Origin: Thermoplasmatota archaeon
Lineage (GTDB): Archaea; Thermoplasmatota; Thermoplasmata; Thermoplasmatales; Thermoplasmataceae
NCBI GenBank assembly: GCA_023489425.1
Contig: JAMDCG010000084.1
Location: forward strand, 1 to 11,151
Direction of reading: 5' to 3'
DNA: 11,151 bases
A program made the translations under genes and the position numbers. The notes below the pieces were generated by a model. The model made no database searches and was not told where the DNA came from. It was given only the letters and a program-made list of their open reading frames with translations. Below, piece after piece: positions 1 through 7,025 of the stretch. Numbering within the stretch: the first letter of the stretch is position 1; every line of letters begins with the position of its first letter.

Positions 1-13
1 TTACATATATTAG
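1..13 (+). CDS. Extreme C-terminus of a probable uS8 (partial)
   Basis: Reading from base 2 gives Tyr-Ile-Tyr and then a TAG stop at 11-13. In archaeal spc operons the gene before uL6 is uS8, whose last residues are commonly hydrophobic/aromatic. The stop overlaps the ribosome binding site of uL6, as is usual inside this operon. Only three codons are visible, so the call rests on gene order. Confidence 0.4.
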
Positions 14-17
14 GTGA
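13..17 (+). promoter_or_regulatory. Shine-Dalgarno site of uL6
   Basis: GGTGA lies six bases before the ATG at 24. It is complementary to the conserved 3' end of archaeal 16S rRNA (ATCACCTCC) and fixes the uL6 start. The same GGTGA/GAGG-type signal recurs before most genes in the window. Confidence 0.75.
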
Positions 18-23
18 AAGAAA

Positions 24-566
24 ATGATTAATTGGAAAGAATCAGAAAAATTAAAAATACCATCCGGAATAAAAACAGAAATGAAGGATGGAGTTCTTGA
101 AGTTTCAGGTAAACTTGGAAAGGTTACGAGAAACTTTGCTGATAACTATGTGAGAGTACTGATAAAGGAAGGTTCAGTTATCATAGAGAAATCAAAAGAG
201 AACAGATATACTAAAGCCATTTCAGGCACCTGGAAATCAGAAGTGAAAAACATGTTCAAGGGGGTACAGGAAGGCTTCACATACACCATGAAAGTGGATT
301 ACACGCATTTCCCTACCAGGGTATCTGTAAGGGGCTCAGTGCTTCTTGTTGAGAATTTCCTTGGAGAAAGGAGCCCAAGAGAGGCAAAGATCATTGGAGC
401 AACAAAGGTAGCCATCAAAGGGGACAGAATTACACTGACTGGAATAGACAGGAGAGAAATAGGTGAGACCTGTTCAAACATAGAAAGATCGACAAAGATT
501 AGGGGGTTCGACCTGAGAATATTCCAGGATGGAATTTTCCCAATAGAAACGGAGGTTGAGGAATAA
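24..566 (+). CDS. rpl6: Large-subunit ribosomal protein uL6 (L6/L9e)
   Basis: Ribosomal protein uL6 of the 50S subunit. It binds 23S rRNA near the sarcin-ricin loop and GTPase-associated region. The 180-residue product has the usual archaeal length and two repeats of the L6 fold. The C-terminal repeat carries the family signature: [12 protein letters not shown] (about 110-121), GETCSNIE (about 146-153) and a final FQDGIFPI block close to the archaeal consensus FQDGIY. The start is supported by a GGTGA site. The TAA stop shares one base with the ATG of eL32, so the two genes are almost certainly translationally coupled. Its place before eL32-eL19-uL18-uS5 is the standard archaeal spc order. 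Confidence 0.97.
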   Translation: MINWKESEKLKIPSGIKTEMKDGVLEVSGKLGKVTRNFADNYVRVLIKEGSVIIEKSKENRYTKAISGTWKSEVKNMFKGVQEGFTYTMKVDYTHFPTRVSVRGSVLLVENFLGERSPREAKIIGATKVAIKGDRITLTGIDRREIGETCSNIERSTKIRGFDLRIFQDGIFPIETEVEE

Positions 567-976
567 TGTCATCTTCATTTAAACCAAATCTGTCAAAAGA
601 TCAAAAGAAGTTGCTGAAACAGAAGAATGAACAGGCGAGAAAAAGAGTTGAATTCAGAAGACAGGAATGGTTCCGATACAAGAAGTTTGGTGAGGAATAC
701 AGAAAGCCAAGGGGTTACCACTCCAAAATGAGAGAACATCTCGCGAGAAGGCCCCCTGTTGTTGATATAGGATACAGAGGACCAAAGGCTGTAAGGTATC
801 TTCACCCATCCGGTTTCATGGAAGTTTTGGTGCATAACCTGAAGGAGATAGAAGGGCTCAATCCCGAAAGGGAGGCAGCAAGGATATCATCCACAGTTGG
901 AAGGAAGAAGAGGGAAGTCCTTGAAGGAAGAGCAGATGAGCTTGGAATCAGGGTACTGAACAGGAAGGTGCAGTAA
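566..976 (+). CDS. rpl32e: Large-subunit ribosomal protein eL32
   Basis: Archaeal/eukaryal-specific ribosomal protein eL32, absent from bacteria; an rRNA-binding structural protein of the large subunit. The 136 residues begin with a very basic helical region (about 10-55). The family core follows: a [12 protein letters not shown] stretch near 48-59, [16 protein letters not shown] near 69-84, and a C-terminal STVGRKKR ... [10 protein letters not shown] block. Start: ATG at 566 overlaps the last base of the uL6 stop and is preceded by GGAGGT at 551-556. The stop at 974-976 is directly followed by the eL19 ATG, with no spacer. Confidence 0.96.
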   Translation: MSSSFKPNLSKDQKKLLKQKNEQARKRVEFRRQEWFRYKKFGEEYRKPRGYHSKMREHLARRPPVVDIGYRGPKAVRYLHPSGFMEVLVHNLKEIEGLNPEREAARISSTVGRKKREVLEGRADELGIRVLNRKVQ

Positions 977-1426
977 ATGAGAGTAGAAACAGCTAAAAGG
1001 ATAGCAGCTGATGAATATAAGTCAGGTGTATCAAGAATATGGGTAGATATGGACAGTCTAACTCTGGTACAGGAGGCAGCAACCAGAGAAGACGTGAGAA
1101 ATCTCATGGAGAAACACGTAATTCAGGCCAAGCCAAAGAAAGGTAACTCAAATGCAAGATTTAAGAAGAGACTAAAACAACTTTCCAAGGAAAGAAGAAG
1201 GGGCCCTGGATCTGTAAGAGGTACCAGGAACGCAAGATTTCCAAGAAAGAGAAGATGGATAAAGACAATTAGAGCGCTGAGGGATGAACTGAGAACTCTG
1301 AAAAGTGAGAACAAGATTGATGCTAAAACTTACAGAAAGTACTACAGAATTGTAAAGGGAGGCACTATCAAGTCCAGAGCACAGTTGAGATCACAGATAA
1401 GACTTGCAGGGTTGTTAGGTGAGTGA
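977..1426 (+). CDS. rpl19e: Large-subunit ribosomal protein eL19
   Basis: Ribosomal protein eL19, found only in archaea and eukaryotes. It is a long helical, highly basic protein that threads through 23S rRNA and contributes to inter-subunit contacts. The 149 residues include the characteristic rRNA-binding centre RRRGPGSVRGTRNARFPRKR (about 73-92), then WIKTIRALRDELRTL and the YRKYYRIVKGG motif typical of the family. The N-terminal WVDMD and the ATREDVRNLM helix also match. The start directly follows the eL32 stop, with GGTG at 967-970 as ribosome binding site. The end overlaps the uL18 ribosome binding region. Confidence 0.96.
   Translation: MRVETAKRIAADEYKSGVSRIWVDMDSLTLVQEAATREDVRNLMEKHVIQAKPKKGNSNARFKKRLKQLSKERRRGPGSVRGTRNARFPRKRRWIKTIRALRDELRTLKSENKIDAKTYRKYYRIVKGGTIKSRAQLRSQIRLAGLLGE
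1418..1422 (+). promoter_or_regulatory. Shine-Dalgarno site that decides the uL18 start
   Basis: GGTGA inside the last codons of eL19 lies five bases before ATG 1428. The GTG at 1419 in the same frame lies within this site itself, so it cannot be the initiator using it. ATG 1428 is therefore preferred. Confidence 0.7.
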
Positions 1427-1427
1427 A

Positions 1428-1913
1428 ATGAAGACCCCAACATTATTAAAGAGAAAAAAAGAAGGAGTAACAGACTACAGGAAAAGACTAAGCCTTCTCA
1501 AATCTGAAAGTCCCAGACTGGTGGTCAGGGTTTCAGGTAAGGGATTCACTGCACAGGTTGCAGAATATGATCCAGATGGCGATGTGATAAAGGGAACCGT
1601 AACATCCAGGGTTATGGAAAAGATTGCAGGTATTAAAGGTAACAATACACAATCATGCTATCTGGCAGGATATTATCTTGGCAAGACCGTCAAGAAAAAG
1701 GACATAGACTATGCCATTCTGGACATAGGACGCTTCGACCTGATAAAGGGTGGGAGAATATCAGCAGTCCTTAAGGGATTTACAGATTCCGGTGTAGAAG
1801 TTCCGTGCTCAGAAGAAATATTTCCGTCCAAAGAGAGACTGGAAGGAAAGCACGTAAAACATCCTGTCAAACTGGATGAAATGAAAAAGAAGATTGATGA
1901 AAAGGTGAATTAA
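1428..1913 (+). CDS. rpl18: Large-subunit ribosomal protein uL18 (L18/L5e)
   Basis: Ribosomal protein uL18, the 5S rRNA-binding protein that helps build the central protuberance of the large subunit. The 161-residue product shows the archaeal/eukaryal (L5e-like) form: PRLVVRVSGKG with AQVAEYDPDGD (about 28-50), a GNNTQSCYLAGYYLGK stretch around 70-85, an AILDIGRFD motif, and the closing SAVLKGFTDSGVEVPCSEEIFPSKER segment. It is somewhat shorter at the C-terminus than the roughly 190 residues I recall for many archaeal homologues. The start is ATG 1428, not the in-frame GTG at 1419, because of the GGTGA placement. It slightly follows the eL19 stop (1426) and sits one base upstream of uS5. Confidence 0.95.
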   Translation: MKTPTLLKRKKEGVTDYRKRLSLLKSESPRLVVRVSGKGFTAQVAEYDPDGDVIKGTVTSRVMEKIAGIKGNNTQSCYLAGYYLGKTVKKKDIDYAILDIGRFDLIKGGRISAVLKGFTDSGVEVPCSEEIFPSKERLEGKHVKHPVKLDEMKKKIDEKVN

Positions 1914-1914
1914 G

Positions 1915-2577
1915 ATGGAAGGTGAACAGTGGACTCCGAAGACGGAACTGGGAAAGTTGGTAGCTTCAGGAGAAATTAAGTCAATGTCAGAAGCATTGAA
2001 GATGAAACTCCCATTGAGAGAGTATCAGATAGTCGATATACTGATGCCTGATCTGAAGGATGAAATAATTTATATTGAGAGAGCTCAAAGAATGACGGAC
2101 TCAGGTAGAAGAATGAATTATTCAATAACTGCAGTCGTCGGTAATGAGGATGGTTTTGTGGGACTGGGTAGAGGAAAGGCTAAAGAAGCTGCGCCAGCCA
2201 TAAGAAAGGCCATAAACAATGCAAAATTGAACATTGTAGAAATAAGAAGAGGCTGTGGTTCATGGGAATGTGGTTGCGGAAGAGCACATACAGTTCCATT
2301 CCAGGTAACAGGACATGTAGGTTCTGTTACAGTAAGAATAAAGCCTTCACCTCAGGGGGTAGGAAGAGCCACCGGGGATGTTGCAAAGACAATTTTGAGA
2401 ATGGCAGGAATAGAGGATGCATGGGGATTTGCAAAGGGTCATACAAAGACTACTGTGAATTATGCTGAAGCCACATTCGCTGCACTGAAGCAGACCATAG
2501 AGATGAGGATAAACCCAAGCATTGTCTTGAGTACACCAATATATAAGGGGAGTGTTGCAAATGCTGGCAGTAATTAG
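1915..2577 (+). CDS. rps5: Small-subunit ribosomal protein uS5 (S5/S2e)
   Basis: Ribosomal protein uS5 of the 30S subunit, near the mRNA entry channel and the decoding site, affecting accuracy. The 220-residue protein has an N-terminal extension, the double-stranded-RNA-binding-like S5 domain (about 48-115, with a GFVGLGRGKAKEAAPAIRKA block), and the C-terminal ribosomal S5/S2-fold domain (about 125-195). The archaeal/eukaryal signature RRGCGSWECGCG (111-122), with three cysteines at 114, 119 and 121, is present. The KPSPQGVGRATGDVAKTIL motif follows. ATG 1915 lies one base after the uL18 stop and is preceded by GGTGA within the uL18 terminal codons. The end overlaps the start of uL30. Confidence 0.97.
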   Translation: MEGEQWTPKTELGKLVASGEIKSMSEALKMKLPLREYQIVDILMPDLKDEIIYIERAQRMTDSGRRMNYSITAVVGNEDGFVGLGRGKAKEAAPAIRKAINNAKLNIVEIRRGCGSWECGCGRAHTVPFQVTGHVGSVTVRIKPSPQGVGRATGDVAKTILRMAGIEDAWGFAKGHTKTTVNYAEATFAALKQTIEMRINPSIVLSTPIYKGSVANAGSN

Positions 2578-3052
2578 GGTTAGAGGAACATCAGGAATCA
2601 GGCCGCAGGCAGCTAAAACCTGTTCATTGATGAGGCTACATCATATAAATCACATGGCTCTTATTAACGAGTCAGAAACTCTTCAGGGAATGCTTCAGAC
2701 TGCAAAGGATTACATAACCTGGGGGGAAATAGACAAGGAGACCCTGATAGAGGTGCTAAAAACAAGAGCACTATTGGAGGGACGAAAACCATTGACTGAA
2801 GAATATGTGAAGGAAAATATGGGAATAGAAAGTTTCAGTCATCTTGCACAGGAATTGATGGAAGGCAAACTAAAATTCTTAGATATACCGGGAATAATCC
2901 CAGTTCTAAGAATGCACCCACCAAAGGGAGGATATGAATACATCAGATCACAGTACAAGAAGGATGGAACACTTGGCTACAGGGGTTCAGAGATAAATCA
3001 ACTAATAAGGAGAATGTTAATTCCGGGGGTAAAAGTAGATGGTAAGAACTAA
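2561..3052 (+). CDS. rpl30: Large-subunit ribosomal protein uL30 (L30/L7e)
   Basis: Ribosomal protein uL30 of the large subunit, an archaeal long form related to eukaryotic L7e. With ATG 2561 it is 163 residues, starting MLAVIRVRGTSGIRP, which is how the family's first beta strand usually begins. A GTG at 2552 and a TTG at 2555 are in frame but closer to, or on top of, the GGGGA ribosome binding site (2547-2551), so ATG 2561 is favoured. Family features: LMRLHHINHMALI near 23-35, then ITWGEIDKETL, and the archaeal C-terminal part with LRMHPPKGGYE and the basic end. It overlaps uS5 by 17 bases and uL15 by 14 bases, implying coupling. Confidence 0.95.
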   Translation: MLAVIRVRGTSGIRPQAAKTCSLMRLHHINHMALINESETLQGMLQTAKDYITWGEIDKETLIEVLKTRALLEGRKPLTEEYVKENMGIESFSHLAQELMEGKLKFLDIPGIIPVLRMHPPKGGYEYIRSQYKKDGTLGYRGSEINQLIRRMLIPGVKVDGKN

Positions 3053-3482
3053 GACAAAGAAACAGAGAGGAGGAAGATACGGAAGAGGTTTCAAATCCGG
3101 AAGAGGCAAAGGAAAGAGAGGAGGATCTGGGCTGGCAGGACTGGGTAAACACAGAACTCAGCTTGTAATAAAGTTTGATCCCAATCACTTTGGTGTCCAT
3201 GGATTCAAGAGTCATAAACAGGGAAAGCTTGAGATACCAATTACCCTGAAGGAACTGGCTGAATCAATGGAAATACTCAGATCAAAGGGATTCGTCAGGG
3301 ATGAAAATGGGGAAACCGTTGTTGATCTTAAGGCTGCTGGTTATACAAAGCTTCTCTCAACAGGAGATTTCAGGGTAAAATCAAAAATCATTGTGCCGAA
3401 AACAACCGAAAGATGCATAAATAAGCTTATCGTTACAGGGGTATCGGTAGAAGTAGATGAGCAAACAGATAGAGCGGAATAA
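3039..3482 (+). CDS. rpl15: Large-subunit ribosomal protein uL15 (L15/L27Ae)
   Basis: Ribosomal protein uL15, a structural 23S-rRNA-binding protein with a long unstructured basic N-terminal tail. The 147-residue product shows the hallmark Gly/Arg/Lys-rich N-terminus (residues 8-45: alternating RGGRYGRG, GRGKGKRGG and GLAGLGKHR) that threads into rRNA. A globular C-terminal domain ends in a conserved beta region (KIIVPKTTERCINKLIVTGVSVEVDE). HFGVHGFKSHK near 51-61 matches the archaeal family. A GGGGGT ribosome binding site sits eight bases before ATG 3039. The 3' end overlaps secY by 26 bases in another frame, the longest overlap in the operon. Confidence 0.95.
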   Translation: MVRTKTKKQRGGRYGRGFKSGRGKGKRGGSGLAGLGKHRTQLVIKFDPNHFGVHGFKSHKQGKLEIPITLKELAESMEILRSKGFVRDENGETVVDLKAAGYTKLLSTGDFRVKSKIIVPKTTERCINKLIVTGVSVEVDEQTDRAE

Positions 3483-5244
3483 AGCATCCAGTATCCCGAC
3501 AATAATCCTATATGCTCTGGTTGTTGTCGGATTCTGGTATTTCAGTAAATTGCCCCTCCCCCAGTTATTAATAGCTGCGGTGCTGTTAGCTCCGTTATTT
3601 GCTATATTATATCTGGTTTTGAGTTATAAAGGACCAAAAAAGTCCAAGTTATATGGTCTGGAAAATTTGACCGCTAAACTACCGGCGGTCAAAAAAGCAA
3701 AGGGACATGTACAGTTCAAGTACAAGCTTCTGTGGACTTTCGTTGTCGTAGTTTTATATTTCGTTTTAACAAACATTTACATATACGGTCTTGACCAGAG
3801 TAAGACTGTGGACGTATTCGCATCTTTCAGGGCAATCTTTGCTGGCGCTGAAGGATCTCTTATGGATCTTGGAATAGGTCCAATTGTTACCGCAAGTATA
3901 GTTATGCAGCTATTCGCAGGTGCCAAGATTTTTAACATAGATCTCACAAACTCTGACGACAAGGCAATTTATCAGGGTGTTCAGAAATTAATAGTTATAC
4001 TGATGATATTTGTGGAAGCAATTCCACAGGCATTCGGATATCTTGTTCCAGACCCGGCACTTATAACATCCCTTAACAGCATGGCCCCAGGATACGGATA
4101 TTTCCTCTCAGAGTCCATAATAGTGGCTCAATTATTCTTTGGTTCCTATCTGGTATTCCTCATGGATGAACTTGTGTCCAAATATGGCATAGGTTCTGGT
4201 ATATCACTCTTCATTGCTGCGGGAGTATCGCAACAGCTATTTACTGGGGCTTTTAACTGGGCTCCTGTTAATACATCGCTGCCCTATGCTCTTTCTACAA
4301 CCGCTGCCCTGAATAATCCACCAGTAGGAACAATACCAAATATAATATATACATCAATATTTGGTTCAGCCTCATATCTTCAGAGTTCTCTTGGTATTCC
4401 AAGACTTTTATTCTCACCACCTAATCCAATAATAGCACTGATAGGAACGCTATTGATATTCTTCATCGTTGCCTTCTTCCAGAGTAGCAAGGTAGAGCTT
4501 CCCATAGCGCATGAAAGGGTGAGGGGAGCCAGGGGAAGATATCCACTTCAGCTCTTTTATGCTTCAAACATACCTGTGATCCTGGCTACGGCCCTGCTGG
4601 CAAATGTATCAATGTGGACTTTACTGTTCTGGAGTAGTCCTGCCTTGTCTCATATTCCATTGTTAGGACATAATCCGTTGCTTGGGTCATATCTAACACC
4701 CTCTGCGGCGTCAGCCCTTAGCGTGTCATCATCCCAGCCAACCGGAGGACTGGCATTCTATCTTTATACTCCAAATGGCCTTGCCGACTGGTTATTCCCC
4801 ATACTACAGCCAGCGGTATACGGTCCTACCGTGCTATTCAATCACACTGCATGGGAGGAGGTTATACATATCGTAGTCTTTCTGGGTTTCATGACTGGAG
4901 CAAGTATACTGTTCGCAAAGTTCTGGATAGAAACCACAAATATGGGTCCGTCTGCCGTTGCCAAACAGATTATTTCCTCTGGGATGCAGATTCCAGGTTT
5001 CAGACGGGATCCAAAGGTTCTTGAAAGGGTTCTTAAGAAATATATCCCTGTAATTACTGTATTCAGTGGAGCTGCTGTCGGTTTGCTTGCAGCATCAGCT
5101 GACCTGATTGGAACCGTAGGACAAACGTCCGGAACAGGATTGTTGCTGGCTGTTGGTATAGTGATACAGTTCTATGAGGCAATGGGAAGGGAACAAATGA
5201 TGGAAATGCATCCACTGATCAGGCAGTTCTTCTCGGGGGCGTAA
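3457..5244 (+). CDS. secY: Protein translocase channel subunit SecY (Sec61 alpha), with extra N-terminal helical hairpin
   Basis: Core pore of the Sec translocon in the cytoplasmic membrane, moving unfolded proteins across or into it together with SecE and Sec61-beta. The 595 residues contain the ten-helix SecY core, starting near 66 with LEN..AKLPAVKKAKGHVQFK. Recognisable blocks are the plug/TM2 region GSLMDLGIGPIVTASIVMQL (133-152), YGIGSGISLFI (243-253), and the cytosolic ribosome-binding loop ERVRGARGRYPLQLFYASNIPV (about 353-374). Long external loops (about 265-320 and 390-465) fit an acidophile. Ahead of the core are about 60 extra residues with two predicted membrane helices (12-31 and 34-56) flanked by basic residues on both ends, so topology is kept. 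ATG 3457 is the only in-frame ATG upstream of the core. It overlaps uL15 by 26 bases; adkA follows after one base. Confidence 0.95.
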   Translation: MSKQIERNKASSIPTIILYALVVVGFWYFSKLPLPQLLIAAVLLAPLFAILYLVLSYKGPKKSKLYGLENLTAKLPAVKKAKGHVQFKYKLLWTFVVVVLYFVLTNIYIYGLDQSKTVDVFASFRAIFAGAEGSLMDLGIGPIVTASIVMQLFAGAKIFNIDLTNSDDKAIYQGVQKLIVILMIFVEAIPQAFGYLVPDPALITSLNSMAPGYGYFLSESIIVAQLFFGSYLVFLMDELVSKYGIGSGISLFIAAGVSQQLFTGAFNWAPVNTSLPYALSTTAALNNPPVGTIPNIIYTSIFGSASYLQSSLGIPRLLFSPPNPIIALIGTLLIFFIVAFFQSSKVELPIAHERVRGARGRYPLQLFYASNIPVILATALLANVSMWTLLFWSSPALSHIPLLGHNPLLGSYLTPSAASALSVSSSQPTGGLAFYLYTPNGLADWLFPILQPAVYGPTVLFNHTAWEEVIHIVVFLGFMTGASILFAKFWIETTNMGPSAVAKQIISSGMQIPGFRRDPKVLERVLKKYIPVITVFSGAAVGLLAASADLIGTVGQTSGTGLLLAVGIVIQFYEAMGREQMMEMHPLIRQFFSGA

Positions 5245-5245
5245 A

Positions 5246-5794
5246 ATGAGAGTTGTAATTGCGGGTGTCGCGGGTGTTGGCAAGTCTACAGTACTGAAAT
5301 CTGTAGAGAAGCTAACAAGCTACGATATCATCAATTTCGGAACACTCATGTTTGAAATGGCGAAGGAGATAAAACTTGTGGAATCAAGGGATGAGATCAG
5401 GAAGCTAAGTGTTGATACCCAGATCAATCTTCAAAAAAAGGCAGCATCCGCAATTGGAAAAATTGAGGATGTTATAATTGATACCCATATGGCCATAAAG
5501 GGTCCAAGAGGATTTTTACCAGGTTTGCCAGAATGGGTTATAAGAGAACTGAAGGTAAGCGCGTTCTTTCTTCTGGAAGCAGAGCCAGAAGAAATCAGGA
5601 AGAGGAGAAATAACGACCCAAGCAGAACCAGGGATGAGGAAACCATAGAGGATATAACAACACATCAATCTGTAAACAGGTCATTTGCAGTTTCATATTC
5701 AGTATATACGGGCGCAACAGTTTCCTTTATTAATAATCTTCCAGGCTTAGCTGATCAGGTCGCAGAAAAAATTGTAGAGAGGTTATCCAAATGA
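5246..5794 (+). CDS. adkA: Archaeal-type adenylate kinase
   Basis: Adenylate kinase (AMP + ATP = 2 ADP), cytoplasmic, of the archaeal AdkA family; characterised members from Methanococcus and Sulfolobus are trimers. The 182 residues begin with the P-loop GVAGVGKST (7-15). They continue with NFGTLMFEMAKE (30-41, nucleotide-monophosphate binding), IDTHM (78-82), the family-specific GPRGFLPGLPEWV (86-98) and the short Arg-rich lid RRNNDPSRTRD (120-130). Length matches the family (about 190). It lies one base after secY, the classical archaeal position (bacteria also keep adk after secY). The last four bases overlap the start of the next gene (ATGA). GGGGG at 5235-5239 is a plausible ribosome binding site. 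Confidence 0.94.
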   Translation: MRVVIAGVAGVGKSTVLKSVEKLTSYDIINFGTLMFEMAKEIKLVESRDEIRKLSVDTQINLQKKAASAIGKIEDVIIDTHMAIKGPRGFLPGLPEWVIRELKVSAFFLLEAEPEEIRKRRNNDPSRTRDEETIEDITTHQSVNRSFAVSYSVYTGATVSFINNLPGLADQVAEKIVERLSK

Positions 5795-6501
5795 CAGAAG
5801 TAAAGGATCCAAATATGGAGAGAATGGCCAGACAGAAAGAGATGCAAAAGAAGATGCTAAAATTCCAGGGAATGTATTTCCTTATGTTCATTTTCAGTAT
5901 CGTTATAATCTATGTTACTGCCATAAGAGATGCAATTGGAGGAGTGTTTCAGTTTGCACTTGGGCCGCTTATTGGATTCAATTACAGTTATCCGGTATTA
6001 ACCATTGCACTGTCAGGTATATTGACCGGGATAGTAAGTGGTATACCAAGATATTTCTTCACTGACTGGCTCAAGATAGGAAAGGCACAGAACAGGGCAC
6101 AGGCATTCAGGAAGGCTCAGAATGAGGCATTCAGGGCAAACGACAGGGACAAGATGAATAAATTAAGAAAGATGCAGCAGGAAAGCATGATGGATCAACA
6201 AATGGTCCAGATGAGCAGCACTGCACCACTTATAATATTATCAATGTTTACACTGTTAATATTTGTCTGGCTATACTTCTTTCTGGCTCATCTTTCATTT
6301 CCCTATGTATCATTCCCATGGGCATCCAATGTAAATCTAAATTCAGTTGTAGGATTCTTCCCAAGCTGGATCATAATATCGTTCATTTCCAATATGGTTG
6401 TTGGGTACATGATTACAATGATCATAAAATACATAGATTTCTCATACCAGCTAAGAAAATATGAAGGAATGAATCCCTCTGAAGGATTGACAGTACAATG
6501 A
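5791..6501 (+). CDS. DUF106 / archaeal YidC-like (Oxa1 superfamily, EMC3/TMCO1-related) membrane protein
   Basis: Integral membrane protein of the DUF106 family. The Methanocaldococcus member has been shown to have a YidC-like fold, and eukaryotic EMC3 and TMCO1 are relatives. A role in membrane-protein insertion beside SecY is therefore probable but inferred. In the 236 residues I see a basic N-terminal amphipathic stretch (10-27), TM1 about 28-48, TM2 about 67-87, a charged Gln/Lys/Arg-rich cytosolic coiled coil about 92-140 (methionine-rich near 121-141, as in substrate- or ribosome-contacting coils of this superfamily), TM3 about 144-166 and TM4 about 190-213. Position between adkA and cmk is the conserved archaeal one. 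It overlaps both neighbours by four bases (ATGA). Confidence 0.88.
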   Translation: MTEVKDPNMERMARQKEMQKKMLKFQGMYFLMFIFSIVIIYVTAIRDAIGGVFQFALGPLIGFNYSYPVLTIALSGILTGIVSGIPRYFFTDWLKIGKAQNRAQAFRKAQNEAFRANDRDKMNKLRKMQQESMMDQQMVQMSSTAPLIILSMFTLLIFVWLYFFLAHLSFPYVSFPWASNVNLNSVVGFFPSWIIISFISNMVVGYMITMIIKYIDFSYQLRKYEGMNPSEGLTVQ

Positions 6502-7025
6502 GAATCACGGTCAGTGGTCATATAGGCAGTGGTAAGACAACCGTTTCTAAAATTTTATCCGATCTCACATCATATCACGTTTATTCAGGTGGATATTTTT
6601 TCAGGCAAATGTCTGAAGATATGCATGTGAGTCTGGAAGAAATGAATTTAATGGCAGAAAAAGACAGCAGAACTGATGTTACCCTCAATAACATGATCAG
6701 GGATTTTCTGAGGGATCATGACGATATAATAGTTGAATCCAGACTTGCAGGCTGGATATCCTATTCAGCAGGCATTCCTGCATTCAGGGTCTTCCTTGAT
6801 GCATCCAGAGAGGTGAGGATTGCCAGGGTAAGCATCAGAGAAAATGACAGAAACATGGCTGAAAAGGTAGTAATGCGGGAGGAATCTGAAAATTTCAGGT
6901 TCAAAGAATATTTTGGTTTCCTGATGGAAGATAAAAGCATATATGATGTTGTTATAGATACAGAGAAAGGAAGTGCTGATGAAATCGCAAACGAAATCTA
7001 TAGAATGGTCTTTTCCAATGCCTGA
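6498..7025 (+). CDS. cmk: Archaeal-type cytidylate kinase
   Basis: Cytidylate kinase (CMP/dCMP + ATP to CDP/dCDP), cytoplasmic, of the short archaeal Cmk type. The 175-residue product starts with the P-loop GHIGSGKTT (7-15). Next come the CMP-binding block SGGYFFRQMSEDM (30-42), ESRLAGW (80-86, the family-typical strand after P-loop kinase strand 3), and an Arg-rich lid with RIARVSIREND and MREESE (about 107-131). It shares ATGA with the upstream DUF106 gene and overlaps cbf5 by eight bases. In many archaea rpl34e precedes cmk and rpl14e follows it; neither is here. Confidence 0.93.
   Translation: MRITVSGHIGSGKTTVSKILSDLTSYHVYSGGYFFRQMSEDMHVSLEEMNLMAEKDSRTDVTLNNMIRDFLRDHDDIIVESRLAGWISYSAGIPAFRVFLDASREVRIARVSIRENDRNMAEKVVMREESENFRFKEYFGFLMEDKSIYDVVIDTEKGSADEIANEIYRMVFSNA

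Noticed and set aside
802..1107. Minus-strand open frame of about 100 codons opposite eL32/eL19
   Set aside because: Its product is Ser/Leu-rich with no domain, and it lies opposite two clearly coding ribosomal protein genes; it is a mirror of their codon bias.
2262..2468. Plus-strand open frame inside uS5 with several cysteines
   Set aside because: The cysteines arise from reading uS5 Gly/Arg codons in another frame; uS5 coding there is certain and no zinc-ribbon spacing is seen.
2943..3215. Minus-strand open frame opposite uL30/uL15
   Set aside because: The Ser-run product is the complement of the Gly/Arg-rich uL15 tail; no start signal and no family resemblance.
6973..7017. Upstream start for cbf5 at ATG 6973
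   Set aside because: The 15 extra residues overlap cmk, lack similarity to Cbf5 N-termini, and ATG 7018 puts the protein at its conserved core.
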